The notes under the pieces are model-generated. The model was not told the DNA's origin. It was given only the letters and a program-made list of their open reading frames with translations, and did no database searches. A stretch of DNA of 10,360 nt from assembly GCA_910577335.1 (NCBI GenBank), contig CAJTMJ010000065.1, positions 1-10,360 of the forward strand, read 5' to 3'. Below are positions 1 through 7,597 of the stretch, in pieces. Every line of letters begins with the position of its first letter. Position 1 is the first letter of the stretch. This DNA comes from an uncultured Duncaniella sp. Its GTDB lineage: Bacteria; Bacteroidota; Bacteroidia; Bacteroidales; Muribaculaceae. The position numbers and the translations under genes are program-made.

Positions 1-42
1 TCCGACTTATACCCCAAAATTCGATGTTTTCAAATTTTTGTC

Positions 43-432
43 ATGTACTTAAAAATTTTAATAATCATGCTTGATTTTATACTTGACATACTTGGAGATA
101 TTTTCGATTGGGGTGGAGATGCCATCGAATCTGTAGGAGAAACTGTTGCAGAGGTTGCCAGTAATGTGGATCTCGGAGATGTTCTCCTAATAGGGAGTGC
201 AATATATGTCGCGAACTTGACTGTAAGCTCTATTAAAGACGAGTTGCGTAATCGACAAGAGCTAAAAGCGAAAGGCGCGACGCAGGTAATCATTAAAGAC
301 TTTATCAATAGTAATGGTTATACTGAAGTTTCATTTGCCGCTCTTAACGCACAAAACAAGCAAGTAGGAACATTCTCTATGAAAGGAAGGTCATGTACCG
401 GACTTCATAAAGGTCAAAGAATCGCTATCTAA
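43..432 (+). CDS. Small hypothetical protein upstream of AAA ATPase
   Basis: I do not recognise this 129-residue protein. Its first ~25 residues are hydrophobic and amphipathic (repeated I/L/F with D every few positions, then DWGGDAIESVGETVAEV), a second hydrophobic stretch covers about residues 46-60, and the C-terminal half is polar and mixed alpha/beta. It has no clear cleavable signal peptide. The start is uncertain: the frame is open to the left window edge, and an in-frame ATG at 67 (giving MLDFILDILGD) has a more A-rich upstream region typical of Bacteroidota starts. A near match to a -7 element (AATTTTTG, 33-40) would also favour 67. The stop is one base before the AAA ATPase start, so co-transcription and a related role, perhaps as a membrane-associated partner, are inferred. 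No function can be assigned. Confidence 0.75.
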   Translation: MYLKILIIMLDFILDILGDIFDWGGDAIESVGETVAEVASNVDLGDVLLIGSAIYVANLTVSSIKDELRNRQELKAKGATQVIIKDFINSNGYTEVSFAALNAQNKQVGTFSMKGRSCTGLHKGQRIAI

Positions 433-433
433 C

Positions 434-2035
434 ATGGCTCCAAGAATTCATATTAAGACTGTCATTTCCAAATCCAGTAACTTACTGGAGAGAGATGTTC
501 AGCCGTTTGAGCAGAAAGTTCAAGAGGCCTTGAGCCATGCTCTCACTCATATTTCGCATGATTTGTACTGCAATATAGCTATTGACGGTAACATTCCAGA
601 ATCTTTTAAAAGTCAATTTGTAAAAGTCAAGGACAATACATACATTGGCTTTACTGACAATGTGATAGAGGATTCAACACGGAGAGCTCTATTGTTTGAT
701 TTGATGGCAATTACTGATGACAAGATCAGGACCGCATTAAATGTGGTAGTGCTTATCTCTTGTAATCCAATTAATCAGCCTGATAGAAGCGCAAATTCAG
801 AATCAAAAACATCTTCGGAGTATGAGGATAAATTACCCTCATACGAGGCAGTACTTCCAAAATATGATCTTGATAAAGTAATTCTTGACAATCTAACTCA
901 TAATCAAATTCTCCGGGCAATAGCCCTAATAAATAATCAAACATTGATTTTTGATACTTGGGGGTTTAGAGATGTTGATCCAAATACCAAAACCATATTG
1001 TGTTTCTACGGTGCGCCCGGTACTGGAAAGACAATGTGCGCACATGCAATAGCAAAAAAAATTGGAAAAAACATCCTCATAGCCAGTTATGCTTCAATCG
1101 AGTCTAAGTGGGTAGGAGAAGGACCTAAGAATATGCGGAAGATATTTGAAGATGCTTCAAATCAAGATGCCATACTATTCTTTGACGAGGCAGATTCTTT
1201 CTTGAGCAAGCGTGTTAATAATGCAGAAACCGGCTCAGATAAGCATTATAATCGAATGTCAAATGAAATGTTCCAACTTTTGGAAGATTTCGATGGCGTT
1301 GTGATTTTTGCGACAAACCTTGTGACGGATTTTGACAAAGCTTTTAAATCCCGCATTCTTTCATTTGTAGAATTCACTCTTCCTGACAGTAACACGCGCA
1401 AGAAGTTAATTCAGTCAATGATACCCTCAAAGTTGCCACTGGTAACACCTTTGACTGAATACGAATATGAAATACTATCATCAGCATCCGATGGATTCAG
1501 CGGACGAGAGATACGAAAGGCATTACTCACGTCGCTTTCAGAAGCAGCTCTTAATTCAAGAACTACATTATCAATCGATGATTTGTTGATCGGATTTGTA
1601 TCTGTGCAGTCAGAACGCAAAGCGATTGAAGATACTGCCACACGGGAACGGAATATTATTTCAGACTATCTTGTGGTATCAGAACAAAATGCAGCTATTA
1701 TCGATTTCTGTCATTGGGCATTTGATCAACAGGATATGGCTTCTGATTCTTCAAAGGAGAGCCTGTATAAAATATGTAAAGTTCTCAATTCTGAAATGCC
1801 TGATCTGTCTATATCTTATAAAGGCAAGAATTTAGAAAATACGGCAAAAATAATAGAAGATGCTGATAGAAGTGAAGAAACCCTGATTTATGTGGCGCAG
1901 ATTTTGAGCAACGCTAATATCAGCGCATCAGATGCCTCGGATATAATAGAAATTGCGGCTGCAAAACTTCACTCCTTAAAAGCATCAGATGTGACAACAT
2001 ATTATAATTTAACAAAAAAAATACTGTCTATATGA
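434..2035 (+). CDS. AAA ATPase of Vps4/spastin/Msp1-like type
   Basis: This 533-residue cytosolic protein has one complete AAA module. Visible motifs are Walker A GAPGTGKT (193-200), pore loop KWVGEG (225-230), Walker B AILFFDEAD (246-254, D251 and E252 catalytic), sensor 1 Asn295 in VVIFATN, a probable arginine finger R307 in FKSRI, and sensor 2 region GFSGREIR (354-361). The K-W-V-G pore loop and the S-x-KWVGEG context resemble the classical AAA clade that includes Vps4, spastin and Msp1, which thread or extract proteins as ring hexamers. Only one arginine is seen where many relatives carry RR. The ~130-residue N-terminal domain and the helical C-terminal ~135 residues match nothing I recognise and probably select the substrate or partner. 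It lies one base after the preceding gene and overlaps the next by ATGA, so it is translationally coupled. ATP-driven remodelling is well supported; the substrate is unknown. Confidence 0.95.
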   Translation: MAPRIHIKTVISKSSNLLERDVQPFEQKVQEALSHALTHISHDLYCNIAIDGNIPESFKSQFVKVKDNTYIGFTDNVIEDSTRRALLFDLMAITDDKIRTALNVVVLISCNPINQPDRSANSESKTSSEYEDKLPSYEAVLPKYDLDKVILDNLTHNQILRAIALINNQTLIFDTWGFRDVDPNTKTILCFYGAPGTGKTMCAHAIAKKIGKNILIASYASIESKWVGEGPKNMRKIFEDASNQDAILFFDEADSFLSKRVNNAETGSDKHYNRMSNEMFQLLEDFDGVVIFATNLVTDFDKAFKSRILSFVEFTLPDSNTRKKLIQSMIPSKLPLVTPLTEYEYEILSSASDGFSGREIRKALLTSLSEAALNSRTTLSIDDLLIGFVSVQSERKAIEDTATRERNIISDYLVVSEQNAAIIDFCHWAFDQQDMASDSSKESLYKICKVLNSEMPDLSISYKGKNLENTAKIIEDADRSEETLIYVAQILSNANISASDASDIIEIAAAKLHSLKASDVTTYYNLTKKILSI

Positions 2036-2358
2036 AAAGGTTTATCACCATACTTTCGATGTGCCTTTTGTTATTTGCTACCAGTGTCCCATCGGCACAA
2101 GCTAACAAGGGGAAAGCAGCCAAAAAGGTTATAGAGTTGATTTCTAAAGGCGCAAAAAAGACACCAAAGAAAGCAGCTCCAATTCGTAAAGCTCCTGCGC
2201 GTCATACGACTCCCAAGCCTCGTCCCCGTCCTAACACTACCGTTACATGCCCTCAATGCAACGGTCGAGGGACAACAACTTATTGGAATTCATACGCAGG
2301 TCAATATCAAACCGTACGCTGTTCCAAATGTGATGGGAAAGGTAAAGTAAGACGCTAA
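2032..2358 (+). CDS. Exported small protein with paired DnaJ-like zinc motifs
   Basis: This 108-residue basic protein has a signal peptide (MKR then a hydrophobic core, likely cleavage after SAQA at residue 24). A Lys/Ala-rich segment follows (KAAKKVIELISKGAKK), then a Pro/Arg-rich linker and two CxxCxGxG motifs: CPQCNGRG from residue 73 and CSKCDGKG from residue 97. In DnaJ, four such motifs form two zinc centres; here one pair (C73, C76, C97, C100) would form a single zinc centre. There is no J domain. Its ATG overlaps the AAA ATPase stop (ATGA), which implies translational coupling, yet the signal peptide should place it across the inner membrane from that ATPase. It shares the KAAxxxIELIxK segment and the zinc layout with the next gene, so the two are probably paralogues. 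A protein-binding or redox-sensitive zinc module is plausible; the role is unknown. Confidence 0.9.
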   Translation: MKRFITILSMCLLLFATSVPSAQANKGKAAKKVIELISKGAKKTPKKAAPIRKAPARHTTPKPRPRPNTTVTCPQCNGRGTTTYWNSYAGQYQTVRCSKCDGKGKVRR

Positions 2359-2372
2359 ACAATAGAGAGTTT

Positions 2373-2807
2373 ATGAGAACAATATATAACGTATTGGTAT
2401 TAACCATTCTTTGTATCCTAACATTCTCTTTGACAGGATGTCGTGGGTCTGCAGGTAAAAAAGCAGCGACCGAGGCGATTGAGCTTATTGAAAAAAAAGG
2501 AGCTTCAAAGGCGGCATCTACAATAGAAAGAGAAGCCTCTCAGGTGGAGCGAAATGCAGTTCGGGAAACTGAAGGTTATAATACAGGACGTAGCCGTACT
2601 TATCGACCGCGTCATAGCTCGTATGATGAGGATGAATCATCATACCAACCCCAAGTTTATTCAGTACAATGTTCTCAATGCGGAGGTAGCGGAGCAGTAT
2701 ATGTCTTAGATTACTATGGCAATATACAATATGATTATTACGGAAACCCTGTAATAAGTCAATGCCCCAGTTGCGGAGGAGCCGGATCTGTTTTAGTATC
2801 TGAATAG
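2373..2807 (+). CDS. Lipoprotein with paired DnaJ-like zinc motifs
   Basis: This 144-residue protein begins with a lipoprotein signal ending in a lipobox LTGC with C23 as the lipidated residue, so it should be anchored in a membrane on the periplasmic side or exported further. A Lys/Ala/Glu-rich helical segment follows (KKAATEAIELIEKKG), then a polar linker rich in Arg, Ser, Tyr and acidic residues. Two CxxCxGxG motifs come last: CSQCGGSG from residue 100 and CPSCGGAG from residue 131. Between them is a Tyr-rich spacer with an internal near-repeat (DYYGNIQY, DYYGNPVI). It lies 14 bases after the preceding zinc-motif gene and resembles it in order and motif, so duplication within the operon is inferred. 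There is no J domain. It may be the membrane-tethered partner of its soluble paralogue. Confidence 0.9.
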   Translation: MRTIYNVLVLTILCILTFSLTGCRGSAGKKAATEAIELIEKKGASKAASTIEREASQVERNAVRETEGYNTGRSRTYRPRHSSYDEDESSYQPQVYSVQCSQCGGSGAVYVLDYYGNIQYDYYGNPVISQCPSCGGAGSVLVSE

Positions 2808-2883
2808 GAATTATTTTCGTTGGGCTGATAGATATAATAGGTATTTCTCTCTTTACTATCAAACAAACTTAAACAACGAAGAT

Positions 2884-3429
2884 ATGGATCTTTTTGACGA
2901 CTTTCTAATGGCAAATCCCGGAGCTTCATATGAAGATTTCGTAAAAATGCAAAATATAATGTCCCAAGACATTATGGCAGCGACTCTCCCTCAGGCAGAC
3001 ATGGATATGATTGATCCTCTAAATTTGCCTGAAAGCCCCCAACTTGCATCAGACGTAAACTTCATCCCATCATGTCAACCCGTGATTGATATGTTTGGGA
3101 ACCCTCATTTAGTAGACCCTATGGATGTCGATATAATGAGTGGTATCCCTACAAGTGAATTCCATGCTAATGCGCCGATAGTTGGAAACTCACCCTCATT
3201 TGAAGGCTCGGAAGTGGAAAGCTATGACCAGATGCGCCTTGACAAAGGCAATGAGATTGAGGCGATGCGTGACACCGCCGTCCAGCACTACAAAGACGCA
3301 AAAGCAGCCGGCGATATTGACGAAATGCTCAAATGGGAAGCAGAAGCCAACAAACAGCAAGGTCGCCTTTACGATTATTGGGGAACTCCAACCTACGGGC
3401 TTCCGCCTAAGGCTCCAGGAATAAGTTAA
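2884..3429 (+). CDS. Acidic hypothetical protein
   Basis: I do not recognise this 181-residue protein. It has no signal peptide or membrane segment. Residues 1-110 are acidic, Met- and Pro-rich and probably poorly ordered (begins MDLFDDFLMANPGASYEDF). Residues ~113-165 look helical with many charged residues (AVQHYKDAKAAGDIDEMLKW), and the tail is Gly/Pro-rich (YWGTPTYGLPPKAPG). Base composition shifts inside the gene: the part from about 3220 is clearly more GC-rich than the first two thirds, so the coding sequence may be mosaic. It follows the zinc-motif lipoprotein after 76 bases with no clear terminator, so it may belong to the same transcript. Alternating acidic and helical segments would suit an adaptor or substrate of the AAA ATPase, but that is speculation. 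Confidence 0.8.
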   Translation: MDLFDDFLMANPGASYEDFVKMQNIMSQDIMAATLPQADMDMIDPLNLPESPQLASDVNFIPSCQPVIDMFGNPHLVDPMDVDIMSGIPTSEFHANAPIVGNSPSFEGSEVESYDQMRLDKGNEIEAMRDTAVQHYKDAKAAGDIDEMLKWEAEANKQQGRLYDYWGTPTYGLPPKAPGIS

Positions 3430-3571
3430 TCAAATTGCTATTCAAATTCGGGCTTATTAATTAGTACATATAATGATTGCAATGAATTACCAATTTGTGC
3501 TTTATAAGACCGACTTTCCACTGTTGTAATTGGAGCGATGCTTGATATCGACAATTAAAATAACATTTAAT

Positions 3572-3576
3572 AAGGA
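3572..3576 (+). promoter_or_regulatory. Shine-Dalgarno-like site for first Big2 gene
   Basis: AAGGA lies six bases before the ATG at 3583. Most starts in this window have only A-rich upstream DNA, so this match is unusual here and supports 3583 as the true start. Confidence 0.5.
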
Positions 3577-3582
3577 TATATT

Positions 3583-4863
3583 ATGCTTCGAAGAATTCCA
3601 TTAATATTTCATAGCAACATTATTCTTACACTCATTTCTGTTGCAATTCCCTTTTTTTGCTCAGGAGCGACTTACGATATGACTGTTGAAGAATCGCGTT
3701 CGTTTACCCCCTTCAACAGTACCAAATATAGAAATGCGGTGTATGCAGGTATGTCGCTTAGTGATGATAGTGCTTTTGAGATTAGTAGTTCATCCTCTAG
3801 TACAAATCCCTATAACGTGACGTACAAACTTAAAGCATTGAAAACGGGAACATACAAAGTGACTTTTTCAATTCAGTATAAGAATTCCAATAATTATGTT
3901 TGGGATAACTTTACACACACAATTAATGTTTACGATGTTACATCAATTAACATACCTTCAAGCGTATCATTAATAGTTGGCGAAAAGTATACATTTTCTC
4001 CCATAGTAGAAGACAATAAAGCAACCACTACACTAAAATGGAATAGTGATAATACTGCTATAGTATCTACTGACGGTCCTACAATAACGGCAAAATCTAT
4101 AGGTTCTGCAATTATTACATGTGAGGCGCATAATGGGGTTAAAGCGGTTAGTCGAGTGTCAGTTTCGCCAGTGCTTGTAAATTCTATTTGTTTAAACTTT
4201 CAAGACTATAATTTACCATTATTTGCCAAATTGCAGCTTAAAGCTGAAGTTTTGCCTTCAAATGCCTCAAATCAACACATCCAGTGGTCAAGTTCAAACA
4301 ATGATGTTGCTATAGTGCGTGAAGATGGTATAGTTATTGGTGTAAAATGTGGGTATTCTCTTATTTCCGCAAAAGCAATAGATTCTTCAGGGGTATCAGC
4401 AAGTTGCTTGGTTAAAGTTGTAGAAGAGTCACATGATGTAAAATTTTTTTCAATCTCCGATTCAGGATGCGGAAAAATTGAGATAAAATATGATGATGGA
4501 TATTCCATTCGTCCTATCCCATTTGAAGGCTGGCAAATATACAGCATAACAACGGAAGACGGAACTGCTTTACCAAATGATGAAGGATGGATTAACATAT
4601 CCAATTTAGAAAGAGGATCAAATTATACAATCATTTGGGAAAATATTTCTACATCAGCGTCCACACAATTAATTAATTCTAAAATATTCTGCATAACAAA
4701 TAGGACAATAAGATTTATAGAAGAAGGGTTCAATCGCTTAGAAATATGCGATATTCAAGGTAGAGTAATATATCAAGGTCCATGTCAGAATATTAGCTTG
4801 CCTTCTTCAGGTAATTTTATTATCAGTATTGATAATAAAATTTTTAAAATCTCTATTCCATAA
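3583..4863 (+). CDS. Exported Big2 Ig-like protein with T9SS-like C-terminal domain
   Basis: This 426-residue protein has an N-terminal signal sequence (hydrophobic to about residue 27, likely cleavage near SGA at 27-29). A beta-rich region (30-117) is followed by two Big2-type bacterial Ig-like repeats (about 119-197 and 199-281). Big2 hallmarks are visible: LIVGEKYTFSP, LKWNSDNTAIVS and IQWSSSNNDVAIV. A further beta region (285-365) precedes a C-terminal domain (370-426) with the order LEICDIQGRVIYQG, ISLPSSGNFIISI and final FKISIP. That order resembles the type A sorting domain of T9SS cargo, so surface delivery is inferred. The gene is visibly more AT-rich than its downstream paralogue. 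Big2 domains usually mediate adhesion or act as stalks; no ligand is evident. No T9SS components are in the window. Confidence 0.88.
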   Translation: MLRRIPLIFHSNIILTLISVAIPFFCSGATYDMTVEESRSFTPFNSTKYRNAVYAGMSLSDDSAFEISSSSSSTNPYNVTYKLKALKTGTYKVTFSIQYKNSNNYVWDNFTHTINVYDVTSINIPSSVSLIVGEKYTFSPIVEDNKATTTLKWNSDNTAIVSTDGPTITAKSIGSAIITCEAHNGVKAVSRVSVSPVLVNSICLNFQDYNLPLFAKLQLKAEVLPSNASNQHIQWSSSNNDVAIVREDGIVIGVKCGYSLISAKAIDSSGVSASCLVKVVEESHDVKFFSISDSGCGKIEIKYDDGYSIRPIPFEGWQIYSITTEDGTALPNDEGWINISNLERGSNYTIIWENISTSASTQLINSKIFCITNRTIRFIEEGFNRLEICDIQGRVIYQGPCQNISLPSSGNFIISIDNKIFKISIP

Positions 4864-4916
4864 ATATTAGACTATTATGAAATTTAAAATTAGCAAAGTG
4901 GCTCCTGTTGCTTTGC

Positions 4917-4939
4917 AAATTATTTACGAAATAATTTTT
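4917..4939 (+). terminator. AT-rich hairpin with T tract after first Big2 gene
   Basis: A perfect 9-bp stem (AAATTATTT with AAATAATTT, loop ACG) is followed by two more T residues, making a run of five. The stem lacks G-C pairs, so termination would be weak. A second hairpin (GCAAAG 4893-4898 with CTTTGC 4911-4916, extendable through an A-A mismatch by AATT) competes for bases 4917-4921. Confidence 0.4.
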
Positions 4940-5024
4940 GATAAACTTGTATAATTAAACATACATAATGGATTAAAATAGCATAGCACTCTCTACTAAT
5001 ACAAGAACAAATTAACATCACGTC

Positions 5025-6332
5025 ATGAAGAATCTTTACAAACTCTTTACAGTGCTAATGCTGATGATAATTTCAGCAAGTCAGGCTTTCGCTCAGATTA
5101 AGGATGGTGAGGCTACCGTCATTCAAGGCAGTACCACTACTGTTTCCATTGGAGCGGCATATCAATCCACTCTCAATCGAGCCACCGGTATCAACTACAC
5201 TTGGACTGCCGGAAGTTCAGCAATCTCTATCCAGTCTAAAACTAACAAGACTTGCACCATCAAGGGCAACACCCCGGGGACTGCGAAACTGAACTATCAC
5301 TGCTCATATTATATTGACGGTTACTATCGAACAATGGATTTCTACTACGATATTACCATCAAATCCAATACCATCTCCGTCACTCGTATCGAGATGACTC
5401 CCTCTTCCGCCACTCTTGAAATCGGTGAAACGATTCAGTTGAACGCAACAGCATATCCTACCAATGCAACCAACAGGAGTCTGAACTGGACAACCGAGAA
5501 TTATAGCGTTGCTTCTGTAAGCAACAGCGGATTAGTCACCGCAAGAGGAGCCGGCAGAGTCTGGATATGGGCCCGTGCAACGGATGGCAGTGGCGCAGGA
5601 AACTACTGTGTGGTGGATGTCAAGGAACCTACAAAAGTTTCTTCCATTGAACTATCGGAAACAGAAGCTACAATGGAAGTGGGCGAAGAGCTTACACTCA
5701 CAGCATCCATTCTTCCCGATAATGCCAACAATAAGTCTGTTAACTGGACTTCTGACAACACCGATGTTGCCACAGTTGTCGATGGTAAAATAACAGCTGT
5801 AAGTTCCGGAGAATGTAATATTACATGCGCTTCAACCGACGGAAGCAATGTATCTGCTATATGTCATATTGTGGTCAACGAGCCGGAACAGCACTGGCTA
5901 TCTGTAGTTTTACCAAATGGTTCTTTCTCGATTAACGTTACCAATCTTGAAAGCATTGAGCTGAAAATTACCCCTGATCCCGATTATACCGTTCACTCGA
6001 TAACGGTTGATGGAATGGAGCAAGATATAGCCCCCAATGAAACGCTCCTTACTCTCCCTGCTCTTTCCCATAGCGCAACGGTCAATGTAGTGTTCGCATA
6101 CACAGGCATTTCTACCAATATCGAGGAAATTGCCGATACCTCTGACTCCTTGCATTTGACTGTCTCCGGGAATGATGTGACGGTTCAAGGGCTTCGGCAT
6201 GGTGAACTTGTCAATGTTTACACCATCAATGGGGAGTCGTTAATCACGACCTGCGAAAGCTCTTTTGCGCTCAATAACAGTGGTGTATATATAGTACGAA
6301 TAGGCGCAAGGACATTCAAGATTGCTATTTAA
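5025..6332 (+). CDS. Exported Big2 Ig-like protein with T9SS-like C-terminal domain, paralogue of upstream gene
   Basis: This 435-residue protein has a clear signal peptide (MKNLYKLFTV start, cleavage likely after AFA at residue 23). A beta-rich N-terminal region (24-115) is followed by two Big2 repeats (about 117-199 and 204-285). Matching halves include LEIGETIQLNATAYPTNATN with LNWTTENYSVASVS, and MEVGEELTLTASILPDNANN with VNWTSDNTDVATV. A third beta module (290-357) precedes the C-terminal domain (376-435). That domain has VNVYTINGESLITT, NNSGVYIVRIG and final FKIAI, a good type A T9SS sorting-domain pattern. Domain order matches the upstream gene, so the two are tandem paralogues, but this one is more GC-rich. 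It ends before a strong terminator. An extracellular or cell-surface structural or adhesive role is inferred; there is no catalytic domain. Confidence 0.92.
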   Translation: MKNLYKLFTVLMLMIISASQAFAQIKDGEATVIQGSTTTVSIGAAYQSTLNRATGINYTWTAGSSAISIQSKTNKTCTIKGNTPGTAKLNYHCSYYIDGYYRTMDFYYDITIKSNTISVTRIEMTPSSATLEIGETIQLNATAYPTNATNRSLNWTTENYSVASVSNSGLVTARGAGRVWIWARATDGSGAGNYCVVDVKEPTKVSSIELSETEATMEVGEELTLTASILPDNANNKSVNWTSDNTDVATVVDGKITAVSSGECNITCASTDGSNVSAICHIVVNEPEQHWLSVVLPNGSFSINVTNLESIELKITPDPDYTVHSITVDGMEQDIAPNETLLTLPALSHSATVNVVFAYTGISTNIEEIADTSDSLHLTVSGNDVTVQGLRHGELVNVYTINGESLITTCESSFALNNSGVYIVRIGARTFKIAI

Positions 6333-6353
6333 TAGGTAGCCAAAGACACATTG

Positions 6354-6385
6354 AAAAAGGCGGTGGAGAAATCCATCGCTTTTTT
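6354..6385 (+). terminator. Rho-independent terminator after second Big2 gene
   Basis: An A tract (6354-6358) and GGCGGTGGA pair with TCCATCGC and a T tract (6380-6385) around a GAAA tetraloop (6368-6371). The stem has one bulged G (6359) and one G-T wobble. This is the best intrinsic terminator in the window and separates the Big2 block from the WG/PP2C operon. Confidence 0.85.
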
Positions 6386-6403
6386 GATTCTGACAAGATA
6401 GAT

Positions 6404-6417
6404 TTTGATTTATCAAA
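6404..6417 (+). repeat. Short inverted repeat upstream of WG-repeat gene
   Basis: TTTGAT and ATCAAA flank a two-base spacer in the 69-base gap between the terminator and the WG-repeat gene. A promoter-like TA(gat)TTTG overlaps it but has one base too many against the TAnnTTTG consensus. It could be an operator; chance in AT-rich DNA is also possible. Confidence 0.3.
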
Positions 6418-6454
6418 GCTCATTAGCTATATACGAACTAAACTATCGTTATCA

Positions 6455-7594
6455 ATGAGCAACAAAATTACTTTCAAGAGCTGGCTCGCAAATCTCGGTA
6501 AGGGATTATGGCAAGCAATCTGTTGGATCGGACGCTGTCTGAACCCCAAGTACAAAACTCCGTTCTGGCGCGTAATATGGTCGGTGTTGACCATCTGCGT
6601 TATCGTTTGCACCTGCATTATCACCCGAGTTTGGTATCAGGCGGAACGGGAGCAACTGAATCGCTTTGGAGAAAAGCAACGCATCAGCAAGCAGCTTGTT
6701 TTCATGAAACCAAGCCACAGCGACAAGCCGGGCATTATCAAAAATATCAATACCGGTGAGGTCGTTGCCAAGGGTATCGACTGGATTGCTCTCCCTGCCG
6801 ATGAAGACAGCCTTATCGTCTATTCAAAGGATAATAAACGCGGCTACATCAACCGTTTCAGCGGTGAGGTTGCGATTCCTGCCAAATATCCCAAAGCATG
6901 GGTATTTTCCAACGGAATTGCAGCTGTGTCGGAAGGAGACAGCGTTTATTTCATTAACCATTCCGGGAAAGCTATCAATAATAAGAAGTTCCGTCTGAAT
7001 CCGAAAAATAGTGGGTATGTATACCATGGAGATTATTGTGCGATGGCAGTTGACGGCGGTCTGATGGGACTGATCGACCGAAAGGGCAACTGGGCTGTAG
7101 AGCCGAAATATCAGTGGATAATTTCGGAGGCAAAGAATTTCTGGCGTGTCCGCGAAGGCGACAGTCAAACCGGATTATGGTACGTGCTGAATGACAAGGC
7201 TCAACCTGTTACCGAAATCGGCTATCCTGAAATCACGGTATCAGAGGATCTCGGAATTGTGGCAACACTACCGAACCATCTTCAGGTGTCATACGGATTC
7301 GACGGCACTAAATCCGATAAGTTCCTCTTGTATGAAGTCGAGAAAATGTATTACGACAAAGACGAATGGGATAAAGACGGCAACCGTCTGATTGACGCCA
7401 CAACCTTAATGCGCTATCGAATGTCTGACGGGTATGAAGGTCTTTGCACCGTAGACGGGAACCTCGTAACCGAGCCTCTTTATTGGGAGGTGCTTCCACT
7501 TACCAAAGATACCTATCTTTGCCGATATAAGGATGCTTCCGCCGGTGTGATAGTCAACTCCAAAGGGGAAATCGTCAAACAGGCTAATTCATAA
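6455..7594 (+). CDS. Membrane-anchored WG-repeat protein
   Basis: This 379-residue protein has an amphipathic, Trp-rich N-terminus (residues 8-30), one transmembrane segment at about 38-60 (WRVIWSVLTICVIVCTCII), and then a long soluble domain. That domain contains degenerate WG beta repeats: KRGYINRFSGEVAIPAKY (128-145), LMGLIDRKGNWAVEPKY (203-219), a weaker GLWYVLNDKAQPV (240-252), and YEGLCTVDGNLVTEPLYW (327-344). WG repeats are known as beta-rich, probably protein-binding modules, common in Bacteroidota. The basic residues before the membrane segment suggest the N-terminus stays in the cytoplasm and the repeats lie outside it. The gene starts a tight operon with an unknown protein (3-base gap) and a PP2C phosphatase, so a membrane sensor or scaffold in a phospho-signalling pathway is a reasonable inference. 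No enzymatic motif is visible. Confidence 0.9.
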   Translation: MSNKITFKSWLANLGKGLWQAICWIGRCLNPKYKTPFWRVIWSVLTICVIVCTCIITRVWYQAEREQLNRFGEKQRISKQLVFMKPSHSDKPGIIKNINTGEVVAKGIDWIALPADEDSLIVYSKDNKRGYINRFSGEVAIPAKYPKAWVFSNGIAAVSEGDSVYFINHSGKAINNKKFRLNPKNSGYVYHGDYCAMAVDGGLMGLIDRKGNWAVEPKYQWIISEAKNFWRVREGDSQTGLWYVLNDKAQPVTEIGYPEITVSEDLGIVATLPNHLQVSYGFDGTKSDKFLLYEVEKMYYDKDEWDKDGNRLIDATTLMRYRMSDGYEGLCTVDGNLVTEPLYWEVLPLTKDTYLCRYKDASAGVIVNSKGEIVKQANS

Positions 7595-7597
7595 ATC

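Noticed and set aside
1640..2035. C-terminal part of the AAA protein as a TerB-like domain
   Set aside because: It is helical and of similar size, but I could not see the acidic TerB motifs, so I left it unassigned.
2032..2807. The zinc-motif proteins as DnaJ co-chaperones
   Set aside because: There is no J domain or HPD motif, only two of the four zinc motifs are present in each, and both are exported while DnaJ is cytosolic.
3454..3490. Terminator after the acidic hypothetical gene (AATAAG with CTTATT)
   Set aside because: The stem is short, the loop is long (about 28 bases) and there is no T tract.
4938..4955. Sigma70-like TTGATA and TATAAT before the second Big2 gene
   Set aside because: The spacing is only 6 bases, far too short, and Bacteroidota promoters use a different consensus. 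The match is expected in AT-rich DNA.
5603..6200. Minus-strand frames opposite the second Big2 gene (5603-5848 and 5910-6200)
   Set aside because: They lie wholly inside a gene with clear Big2 and signal peptide evidence, and their translations are low-complexity shadows.
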